Below, one piece after another: positions 8,168-16,022 of a DNA stretch of 16,022 bases. Each line of letters begins with the position of its first letter. Position 1 is the stretch's first letter. Location: the NCBI GenBank assembly GCA_027596945.1, contig JADGJH010000192.1:8252-24273 (forward strand), read 5' to 3'. This DNA is from Physocladia obscura (taxonomy: Eukaryota; Chytridiomycota; Chytridiomycetes; Chytridiales; Chytriomycetaceae). The notes below the pieces were generated by a model. It was not told the DNA's origin. It saw nothing but the letters and a program-made list of their open reading frames with translations, and searched no databases. The translations under genes and the position numbers were made by a program.

Positions 8168-10511
8168 GTTTGTTCTGTTTTGTTTTTGTCTGACAAATTA
8201 TATAAGCAACAAAAAAAAAAAAAGAAAACAGAGAAGCAGATCATTGCCACAGCCAGCATCATCATTTTCACAAGTGTCGCTAGAAATGATAACTTCCCGC
8301 TCCTTTGAAACACTCAAGGAAATTCAAAGTCAGAAACGCGTATCATGGCAATTACCGCTGCCACTATTACCGCCAAAAACAAAAATAACAACAAAGCAAA
8401 ATTCTCGCGCTACGCACACTATTATAACAACATATTTTAAATTTATGCCTATTGAGCTGAAAGAGCAAATATTTATCCTTGCGTCCAACGAAAACTTTGC
8501 CTATACCAACCGCGAAATGCATCGAATATCCGAGTCAAATTTAGTCCGCGCGTTGTGGCTGATTGAACGATACGGTACAAGTGAGGTGTTGGCACGATGT
8601 TGGAGGTGGCGTTTTTTGCGAAAATTACCAGCTGCAAGTGTAGAGCAAAGAGATTCTGGGGTACTAGCAACGTCGAGGCGACAGTATGGCTGGAAAATCG
8701 TTTCAGTAAGAAAAAAAACAAATACTGAAGGAGGTGTTTGTGATGAGTCTTCAAGAATTTTGCGTGGTAAACCTTGTGCATGTCATGCCATTGCAAGTGG
8801 GGCTATCACTGGAACGACAAAGAAAACAGACAAAAAACAGTGGTGGTGTTTATTACAACAGCAAAAACTACAACTTGCAAATTCAAAGAACATTGATGAA
8901 TTTGCTGATGAAATTGATGAAGAAGAAGCTTACATTGAGCGTGACAACGCAGTTGTGATAAGTGGAGCAGTGAAATCATCCTGCCAGATTGAACAGGCGC
9001 AGATTTTAATGGTGCTGCAGCTTCTTGACTTAAAGGCAGATATTGGCGCAGGATGTGACATGGCATTGCGGGTTGCTGCAAGATGGGGTCATTTAAATTT
9101 GGCTTCACTGTTGTTGCAACAAGGGTCCGACCCGAATGCAGTGGTTTTTTTTGAAAATTCTTTGACAGCCAAGTGGAAAAATAAAGGTAAAGTTGGCGGT
9201 GGAGTTCCAGGAAATAGGAGCCATATAATTGAAATGGCAAGTTATTATTTTAAAAATGGTATATTTTCTATTGTCTAATTTAAAATTTAACACTTAGTCT
9301 ACAATAACTTTTGCAGAAATTACTGGTCCAGCTGCAACGCCACTGCACCAACAACTACTACAAGGACAGCAACAGCAACAACAGCAACAGCAACAGCAAC
9401 AACAACAGCAACAAACGGCAATTGAAGCACCGCAAAGGATACGACGCTGCATTCGTCTCAATCAAACAGCTTTGTTGCATCAGGCTGTGAAAGCAAACCA
9501 TCAAAATCTTGTAAAGCTACTATTAAGACAGCAAAATATTCAACCAACTCTAATATCTCATAAAAATGTACTTGTGGCCATGAAAGAGGCATTTGAAAGT
9601 GGGAATCTTGATATGTGCAAGATTTTAATTGAGCTCAGTGGTGTCAAACCCACAATAGAAATTGTGCAAAACTTGGTTTCCAGGGCAGGAATGTGGAGAC
9701 TACTCTGTGGATTACAGAATAAATTGACAAAGCAAATCTGCTATGCAATTGAAAACTTGAGTGAGGACGATTTTGACTCTCTTTCTCCATCACTGGTAAG
9801 ATCGGCTGCGGAAATAGGATCTGTTGATTTTTGTAAGTTGTTCTTGTTTGATATTCTATTATTATTATTATTATCATTATTATTATTATTATTATTATTT
9901 ATACTTATTAGTAGTTTTATTCAGTGCAAGCATGTATTGAAAGAGGAGCAGAAGTAAATGCATGGAACGGCCATGCCTTGCATGCATCAATCTACAACGG
10001 AAATTTAGAAGCCACAATCCACCTCCTAAAACCACATGTGAATGTCAACACAGGAACATTTGGAACGCGGCAGAAAGCTTTTTGCATTGGTCTCATGATA
10101 ATTGAAAGCTTTGCTTTGCTTATGTTTTTACTGCTTCTGTTTTTGTGGACTGTTGCACTTGTTAGTTATCTTCAGACTCTTGTATCGGCACGACAGCAGC
10201 AACAGCAGCAAGTAATGTTCTTGGGCAATAACAGTAATAATATTGATGGAGCTGTTTCTGTCACAAATGGTACAGCAACTGTATTTCTTTCTGCCCAAGG
10301 ATGGTGGGTTGACACTGGAAATGCAAAATCACAAATAGCTGCTGACAATATCACTTTGGGTGAATTGAGTGGCATGGCAATACCTTCATCTTTAGCATTG
10401 CTGATCATGTACAGATTAGTTCCATTGCATAAAATGTGTATTGCTTTTGCTAAAGTTTGTTCTGAAGAGAGACGAAGACAACAATTGCGATTGAGGCAAA
10501 ATGCAAATTGA
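8136..10511 (+). CDS. F-box-like / ankyrin-repeat protein with transmembrane C-terminus
   Basis: Three exons, 8136-9258, 9317-9832 and 9925-10511, total 2226 nt and 741 aa if the first ATG is used. Other in-frame ATGs at 8166, 8286 and 8445 are possible starts, and the region 8136-8167 overlaps exon 1 of the opposite-strand gene. From 8136 the protein begins with a hydrophobic stretch (LCIMFVLFCFCLTNYI) followed by KKKKRK. Residues about 104-140 (MPIELKEQIFILASNENFAY) resemble a short F-box-like motif. Ankyrin-type repeats start near 305 (RVAARWGHLNLASLLLQQGS) and resume after a polyglutamine run of 16 (392-407), with LHQAVKANHQNLVKLLL near 427 and ERGAEVNAWNGHALHASIYN further on. A strong membrane span lies at about 598-630 and a weaker one near 680-700, then an Arg/Gln-rich basic tail. 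Likely a membrane-anchored adaptor; substrate unknown. Confidence 0.78.
9367..9414 (+). repeat. CAR (CAG/CAA) tract encoding 16 glutamines
   Basis: Sixteen consecutive CAG or CAA codons in exon 2 of the ankyrin gene, interrupted enough by CAA to slow slippage. A shorter Gln patch of the same type is coded at about 10194-10211 just after the membrane span. Confidence 0.95.
9857..9900 (+). repeat. ATT trinucleotide microsatellite inside an intron
   Basis: About 14 TAT/ATT units with one C interruption fill the middle of the intron 9833-9924 of the ankyrin gene. They help make it the longest intron of that gene at 92 nt. Length polymorphism is likely. Confidence 0.9.
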
Positions 10512-10718
10512 AAACAAACAAAAAAAAAAAAAAAAAAAACAAGATCTTGAAATTCTTACAATTTTTTTATGTAAAATATTTCGGTTCACTTTTTGATTAG
10601 AAAATATAAAATATAAGAAAAGACCAGTTTTCAAGTAAAACTTACTTCAAACATTGTAAAATTCTAAATACGTTAGCTTATTAACTGTTGCAAGAAGTGC
10701 TATTACCATAGACCATAA
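10512..10718. other. AT-rich intergenic stretch with A20 run
   Basis: No gene seen. A run of 20 A at 10520-10539 follows the ankyrin-gene stop by 8 nt. The rest is AT-rich with no clear AATAAA. It separates the ankyrin gene from the decayed minus-strand sequence. Confidence 0.6.
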
Positions 10719-11580
10719 TCAATTTGTTAGCTTTGGTGTCGATGATAAAGGCTGTGTTGGCTGAGCGAACTGGTGTAGTATTTCTTCGAAAGTGATCAGT
10801 TGACGTTGAAAGTCGAGTTTGCAGGCCAATCTAATCTGGTCTTTCCAGTAATTTTTGTTTAATCGTGTTAATTCATCATCATCATCAGTTTCTTCTTTTT
10901 CTTCTTTTTCTTCTTCCAGATTACTATTGCTTTCAGATTTGCAGCTGCAGATTGCTGAAGTTCCGTTATTGTTGCTAAAGTCTAACTTCAAGATTCTGGA
11001 TTGTTCTCTGTTTTTGCAAATTTCTACAAGTAAGACTTGTCTCATCAGAATTTTTCCCAACAATCTTTCCATTCATGTAAATAAAGAATGAGGTTCTTTT
11101 TTGAAAACAGATTCCAAGTGTTCCATTTGGTTCAATTTTGTTCACTTCAGGAATTGTTGAAATGATGTAGCTCCAAAATTTGATATAAGCAAGGGAAGGT
11201 AGTTCTTTGTAAAATATTTTGCACGGCATTTTTCCACCGATCTTAACTTTGCAGGTAGTACAAATTGATTGATATATTCAAATGCAACAGAAGCAAGAGC
11301 CTCAATTTTTGTCAACTTTTGAGTGTATAAACATTTGGCTTCTAATATGTTCATCTTCATTCTGTTTTCTGTATTAGAATTTTGTTAATGAGATTGTTTT
11401 CTGACATTTCAGTGTTATTGATATTACAGATATTTCTTCAGTTCTATCAGTGTTTTGAATAACTGGTCTCCAAAACAGATTTAATACTGGAAGTGTTCAT
11501 TCTTGAGTTTTACAACACCAATTTGTTCTCTTTCAGACCCCCGTTGCATCATCAGTCTCAAACAGAGAAATTTTGTTGTA
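10719..11580 (-). pseudogene. Probable decayed protein-coding gene, several frames
   Basis: Reading the minus strand from 11580 to 10719 gives successive coding-like pieces in different frames, broken by stops. They are KISLFETDDATGV; a piece with EQIGVVKLKNEHFQY and, past one stop, GDQLFKTLIELKKYL; a helical block 11360-about 11230 (MNILEAKCLYTQKLTKIEAL); a block 11229-about 10990 (SYIISTIPEVNKIEPNGTLG, then FFIYMNGKIVGK); and a block from 11072 to the stop at 10719 with an acidic Glu/Lys/Asp run. I could not join them with convincing GT...AG introns: tested combinations gave out-of-frame joins, introns near 20-30 nt or weak donors. The GTLGICFQK...FFIYMNGK piece faintly recalls a SPRY domain, which is not a firm call. 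It may instead be an intact gene whose splicing I failed to resolve. Confidence 0.42.
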
Positions 11581-11644
11581 TGATATAAGAAAATGCCAAA
11601 AAGATACTTTTTTATTCCCTGTTTTTAAATAGAAAATAGAAATA
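11581..11644. other. Intergenic with poly(A) signal of pyridoxal kinase
   Basis: TTTATT at 11611-11616 reads AATAAA on the minus strand, about 29 nt past the pyridoxal-kinase stop. Nothing else is recognisable. No promoter for the decayed gene is obvious here. Confidence 0.45.
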
Positions 11645-12845
11645 TCATAACGAAAAATCTGTTGCAAAGAACTGGAGTGTTGGACTCTCGATCCAATGCT
11701 TGCTTTCGACAAGAGACAGTTCCCGGTACTTTGTATCTGCGGGAGAACTCACCGATTTGACGTCAGTTGAGGAATTGGAGTGTAGATTATTTGTTTCAAT
11801 CGTTTCCGTGAGGACGTGGTGCATGGTTGCAACAGCAAATTCGCAGGCAGATTTGAAGGCAGAGGGGTCGATACCACCACTAATACCAGCGAGACTGGCA
11901 GAGGAGACGCGAGCTATAAGGACGGCAGCAAAGAGGTCGCCTGTACCAGTGAAAGAGCCGTTCAAACGCGGAAAGTCGATTTTGAACATTGAACGCGAGG
12001 GAGCGTGCGAGGCAAACAGCGAGAGGCGGGCGGAGGCCGGGTCGAGATCGACGGACGTGATGACGACACACGGCGGGCCTAGACGGTGCAGACGCGCGAG
12101 AGTGTCGACAACGTCGCTCAGCGTTTTCAATGGTCGCTGTTCCGTGTCCGAGTCGGCGGCGAGGAGCTCTGCCTCAAATGCGTTCGGCGTAATGATGTCC
12201 GCCAGACGGCACAGTTCGTCACGATAGATGGGCACCAGTTCTGGCGGCACGTACAGCGAGTTGTTGTCGCCAAGCACCGGATCCATGAGGAAAACTATCG
12301 GCCGCAAGCATGATTTGAGCTTCGCAGCAACTTGAATCACGCCGCGCAGGATTGATTCGCGCCCAAGGTATCCTGTTAGCAGATGCGAGTAGAGTGGCAA
12401 AATGCCATTTTGCTCAAGCCCGGCGACAAGGGCAAGCAGTTTGTCTCCATCAATTCTTTCGCCGGTAAAAGACGGATATCCTGATACGATTCAGGATTCA
12501 AATGATTTTATTATTTGATTGAGCGATTTGATGAGTTTGACGTTGTGGGTTGGTTGGTTGGTTTAGTAATGATTGAGAAGGAGATTGACGAATACCCGTG
12601 TGATTGCTGAACTGGACCGTGTTGAGCGGATCAACGTTGAAACCCAATAGCTGCAGCGGAAATGTAGCGGACTTGTTGCCGACGTGACTGTGTAGTATTT
12701 GTGTGGATGGGTTAATAAAGAAGATAGATAACCAGATGGAAAGACAAATGAATAGATTGTTGGTTAGTTGGATCAAGTGATTGCTTGAGTAGAAGAAGAA
12801 TTACCCGTGCACAACATGCGACTGGATGGAAAGCACGCGAGGCAT
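11645..12845 (-). CDS. BUD16: Pyridoxal kinase
   Basis: Three exons, 12845-12805, 12687-12596 and 12480-11645, total 969 nt and 322 aa. The enzyme phosphorylates pyridoxal, pyridoxine and pyridoxamine with ATP in vitamin B6 salvage, in the cytosol, as a ribokinase-superfamily dimer. Motifs in order: [20 protein letters not shown] at the N-terminus (substrate-binding Ser and the GNKSA turn), [39 protein letters not shown] (111-116), a TPN-type segment ([12 protein letters not shown]), and the anion-hole/catalytic motif GTGD (223-226, Asp226) in [13 protein letters not shown]. The start gives the canonical [11 protein letters not shown]. Its two introns (115 and 117 nt) are the longest in the window. 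The C-terminal 60 or so residues contain a less conserved Ser/Thr-rich linker. It is head to head with the FHIP gene. The symbol is taken from the yeast orthologue. Confidence 0.95.
12549..12563 (+). repeat. GGTT tetranucleotide repeat in pyridoxal-kinase intron
   Basis: About three and a half TTGG units sit within intron 12481-12595. It is a short simple repeat with no assigned role. Confidence 0.7.
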
Positions 12846-12905
12846 GAATGGGTTTCACGTGTGACTGTCAGACGGAGACAAGATAAAGAAGGAAAGGAAG
12901 GAAAA
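12846..12905. promoter_or_regulatory. 60-bp bidirectional gap between pyridoxal kinase and FHIP
   Basis: Only 60 bp separate the two divergent ATGs, and they include a CACGTG palindrome at 12856-12861 and a purine-rich GGAAAGGAAGG stretch. Core promoters and 5' UTRs probably extend into the first exons or first intron of the partner gene. The regulatory role is inferred from position. Confidence 0.45.
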
Positions 12906-15900
12906 ATGAATTTTCTGGAGCAGTTGCAGCGCACGTTGGGCGTCAACGGCGGCGTCGGCAACAGCACCAGCAACGCGAACGGTAACGGCAGACCGGACGG
13001 ACTGGGTCGCTTCAATGGACTGAACGGGCTGAACGGGCTGAACGGACTGAACGGCTATAATGCTGGCACGGGCAACAATGCGAATGCGAATGGGATTATC
13101 GGAGGGGCGGGTGGCGCGCTGTTTGGGCTCGGGCTGGCCAGCGGTGGCGGCGCCAATGCTTCCTTCAACGGCTTTGGTGGCTTCGGCGTCAGCAGCTCGA
13201 ACCGCAGCCGCGCCTCAATCGCTAATCAACCTGGCGTGCTGCTTTATAAATTCCAGCGCGCGTGGGACAACATTGTCGTCGATTGTGAAACAGAGTCCAA
13301 CTGGACCCGCGCCATCGAAGATACTGATATTGTGCGTAATCTTAACATTATGGTCGATATTCTCGTCAAGGAACACGCTGTGGTCGACGGTAAATTTGTT
13401 TGGTCAATTCATTCGATCCTTAACCCCTTTTGTTTACTCAAACAGGGGGTGTCGACTCGGGTGGCTGCACGGAAAAATTTTTGGGCGAAGATATGCTCTC
13501 CAAACTTGTTGCCTTCTCGGAGGCTGATGTTCCGATTGGCTTCAGAGGCCAAGCAATCATCTTCTTAACCAATCTCCTACTAGTTCTTGACCCTAAAATT
13601 CTGATCCACAACGCAATCCACCGCCCCCTCCTTACTCTTATTGCGTCGTGCCTCGAGGATAAAAAGTACGATCGTGAGCTATTGCAACTCGAACTCGATA
13701 TTTGTGGGAAAATGTTTGACTTTCCACACCTTATCCATATCTTCTTTTCGAAATCGCGATCGACCCACTCACAAAATAGCATTTATCTCGAACCGTCTGC
13801 TCCATCGCGCGCCACTGGCCATGATTTTCTCATTTTTGACCATATTCTCCAATATATTCACGACGAAGGCATTCAGGGCGACTTTGCTAGAGAGTCTGCA
13901 TTGTTTCTTGTCGAACTTGCCGCAGGCGATCTCGCAACATACATTAATCTGTCGGAATTTTCTGCTGTTGCCATTGCTGGCCTCGGCTCGGTATATTCTC
14001 AACTACCTGCCCGAATCCCGGCCGGTGTCTCGTGGGGTGAAGTTTTCAAGGGCCATTCGATTCGATCGTCAAGGCCTGTTGACTATAATATGCGCATGGT
14101 TCGTCGTCCAGCTGATGTTTTCAAACAAGATGTCGAAGCTCTTGTCCGCGTCTTGAACTTTATTCAGGGTGTTGTTTTGCGTTGCCCTAACAGTGAAATC
14201 ACGACTTCAATTCTCGAAGACTTTCAAGGGACGTTTCTTGACAATATTGTTCAAAGCAGTTTGACCAGTGCTAGTGATTTTGATGGTTCTACTGTGTCCA
14301 CCCTGTTTTACCTTCAGAAAATGCTCGAAACCGTCGAAGAAGAATGCATGGTGGCCATACTCCTCCAGTTTTTACTCAGTAGCGACGCAACAGATGAAGA
14401 CGAAGAAGACGATTTGAAGAAAAAAGCTCTCCGAAAATCAATGAACAGAAGAAGTCTACGCCCAGCTTCAATCATGATGAATCGGCCTTTTGTTTTGGAA
14501 CAGCCATCACAAGAACCTAAGCTTCACATTCGTGACATAATGATTTCAAAACTTTCATCCTTGTCTGAAGAAGTCGTCATTGCAGCGCTTAACATTCTCC
14601 GGGTTATTCTTTTCAAACATTCTGCAAAATCAATCCATCTCCTCATTGAACGCCTACCACAATCAGAAACTACGGCAAAGGACAAAATCCACGCAATACT
14701 CGAAGAAGAAAGTGGCTCACCACTCAGCGGCTCAATAGATGGTGGCCACGGTCCCAAGAAGCCAACAGCCTCTGCAGCAAAATCCCACGAAATATCTTCA
14801 AACATACCAATAAAAATAAACATTAGCACGCACCTGTGGATCGTGTCGCGATATTTTGCGCTCGTGCCAGCCGACACGCCGATCGCCAGCAAACCAGTGC
14901 AGCTCCGACCGCCTGCCAACCCAAACGGGGCAATACAGGGACAACAGCCGTTTGATATATTTAGCACGATGATGGATTCGTTCGTATCTGGCGGCGAGAC
15001 TGTAGTGCAGCGGGCGATGGTGAATGGACCGCACGGACTCGTGCCAATTGAAACGAGTCTGTCGGCATATGTGTCTGATGCGGAGAATGTCGTTGCGGCA
15101 ATCAGTAGTAGCAGCACTGGCAGGGTACGCGCGCGCGCAGAAGTTGATTTGGAGGAGTTGTTATTGTTGGGAGCGGCGGGAGGGTCGAAAGGAAATGATG
15201 CTGAGCGAACGGCAGCCCGGAGACGGAAGAAGACGACAACGACGGCGACGGTAATGGTTGCTGCGGCTGCGGCGAATGGCTCGTTCGCTGGAAAGAATTC
15301 GAACAGTTATGCGTTGTCGGTTATGGGGGATTCCACAGAGGACATTGGGGTGTTAAAGCGGGGAAGTCTGGAAAGAAATTTGATGATTGAGTTGAGCAAG
15401 GATTCTACTTTGCGAAAATTTATGGATAAATTGACGGACTTTTTTAATCATTCGTATGCAATTAATTTGGTAAATCCCACTTTTTTTTTTTTTTTTTTTT
15501 ATTTGATCAATTAGTTTTTTTCGGCATGTTGTTAATAAAATAATAGGCATTGACAGGCGTGATTAGTCAACTAGTTTCTGCACCAATTCCATTGCTGCAC
15601 AATTTCCTTTTTTCTGCCGATATTCTTCTTGGTCAACGCGGCGTAATCTCCCCGCTAACACCAACGCACTGTTTATACACAATACTGCTGCGGCTCAGAA
15701 AGGAAGTGGAAGAGAGACGTGCAGCCACACTTGATTTCGATATCGAGCTCAACGTTATCCGTGAAGAGCTGTTTGGGCAACGACGGCGGCACAAGGAAAG
15801 TCCGGAACAGTTTGCACGGCGGTTTAATGGATTAGACTTTCAGGAAGAATTTTATAAAAATGTGGTGTTGTTGGAGGAGTTTACGAAAGAGTTGTTGTCG

Positions 15901-16018
15901 ATTTTGGTTATGCATGGTAACAGTTTTTAATTTTATTATAGTTTCAGGTGATTTAATTGCTCATTCAAATTTTTTTACAGGAAGTAATGATTACGATGAA
16001 ATTAGTTACATTTCGTGA
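12906..16018 (+). CDS. FHIP family protein (FTS-Hook-interacting protein, RAI16-like / FAM160)
   Basis: Four exons, 12906-13389, 13446-15469, 15547-15916 and 15981-16018, total 2916 nt and 971 aa, complete to TGA 16016-16018. FHIP proteins, with FTS and Hook, link early endosomes to dynein-dynactin. The N-terminus MNFLEQLQRTLG is followed by an Asn/Gly-rich linker (about 13-95, with NGL repeats). The conserved helical core begins near FQRAWDNIV and includes DVPIGFRGQAIIFLTNLLL (about 189-207), PLLTLIASCLEDK, LLQLELDICGKM and HDFLIFDHILQYIHDEG. A disordered Gly/Ser/Arg-rich insert lies at about 590-760. The C-terminal family block starts in exon 3 (ALTGVISQLVSAPIPLLHNF) and continues through LRLRKEVEERRAATLDFDIE. 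An ATG at 12816 is in frame but would overlap pyridoxal kinase, so 12906 is preferred. In Aspergillus the orthologue supports endosome motility (established for the family). Confidence 0.92.
13014..13055 (+). repeat. 9-bp tandem repeat coding NGL units in FHIP
   Basis: About 4.7 copies of AAYGGVCTG encode NGLNGLNGLNGLNG within the low-complexity N-terminal linker. Third-position differences between copies (GGA/GGG) show some age. Confidence 0.9.
15481..15500 (+). repeat. T20 homopolymer in FHIP intron 2
   Basis: Twenty T directly follow the donor region of intron 15470-15546. It is likely length-variable and prone to sequencing error, but it does not affect the coding frame because it is intronic. 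Confidence 0.9.
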
Positions 16019-16022
16019 AAAT

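Noticed and set aside
10520..10539. A20 run right after the ankyrin-gene stop, as in a retrocopied gene
   Set aside because: The ankyrin gene has two introns with good junctions, and no target-site duplication was seen. A retrocopy is not supported.
11700..12227. 175-residue plus-strand open frame opposite pyridoxal kinase
   Set aside because: Antisense shadow of a GC-rich coding exon with clear pyridoxal-kinase motifs on the other strand.
5806..12861. CACGTG as a shared regulator of both divergent promoters
   Set aside because: There are five CACGTG sites in the window, three of them inside coding exons (3202, 3772, 4627), near the roughly four expected by chance. Kept only as a note.
13060..14156. 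Two plus-strand open frames of 155 and 171 residues inside FHIP
   Set aside because: They are out of frame with the FHIP exons, which carry the family motifs through the same bases.
14524..15117. 197-residue minus-strand open frame opposite FHIP
   Set aside because: Antisense shadow of the long FHIP exon; no independent start context or family motif.
1..16022. CRISPR arrays, transposons with terminal repeats, tRNA or rRNA genes, viral or toxin genes
   Set aside because: Looked for on both strands by eye; no array, transposase or integrase motif, cloverleaf or viral hallmark protein was found.

Overview
The window is nuclear DNA of a fungus with many short introns; a zoosporic fungus (Chytridiomycota-like) fits best. 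The reasons are roughly 32 short spliceosomal introns (41-117 nt, GT...AG, AT-rich), proteasome and pyridoxal-kinase genes that read like fungal orthologues, a single-copy FHIP gene, and an F-box-like/ankyrin protein of a kind I recall as expanded in chytrids. The taxonomic call is inference. I see no prokaryotic, phage, plasmid, transposon, CRISPR, rRNA or tRNA signal.

Layout. (1) 1-1093 (+): the 3' part of an unrecognised gene entering from the left. (2) 1147-3439 (-): a Ser/Thr protein kinase with a long disordered N-terminus. (3) 3656-4364 (-): a DsbA-family FrnE-like oxidoreductase with a CPWC motif. (4) 4472-5730 (-) and 5981-6897 (+): two 20S proteasome subunits, beta5 and beta6, head to head across 250 bp. 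(5) 6966-8167 (-): a seven-pass membrane protein resembling TMEM198/DUF4203. (6) 8136-10511 (+): a membrane-anchored F-box-like/ankyrin protein whose start abuts or overlaps gene 5. (7) 10719-11580 (-): coding-like sequence in several broken frames, probably a decayed gene. (8) 11645-12845 (-): pyridoxal kinase. (9) 12906-16018 (+): a complete FHIP (FTS-Hook-interacting, RAI16-like) gene, head to head with pyridoxal kinase over 60 bp.

I rebuilt the exons by eye. For every intact gene the summed exon length is divisible by three and the joined frame is open to a stop, which is good internal support for the splice calls. The gene models therefore replace many fragmentary ORFs.

The two proteasome subunits are the clearest functional link: both are needed in equal amounts in one beta ring, and they share one intergenic promoter region. 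The other genes look like ordinary housekeeping or accessory neighbours (vitamin B6 salvage, dynein cargo adaptor, signalling kinase, thiol oxidoreductase). No new multi-gene system is evident. The most unusual items are the F-box-like/ankyrin/transmembrane protein, the decayed gene beside it, the extreme compaction at gene starts and ends, and the unrecognised gene at the left edge.
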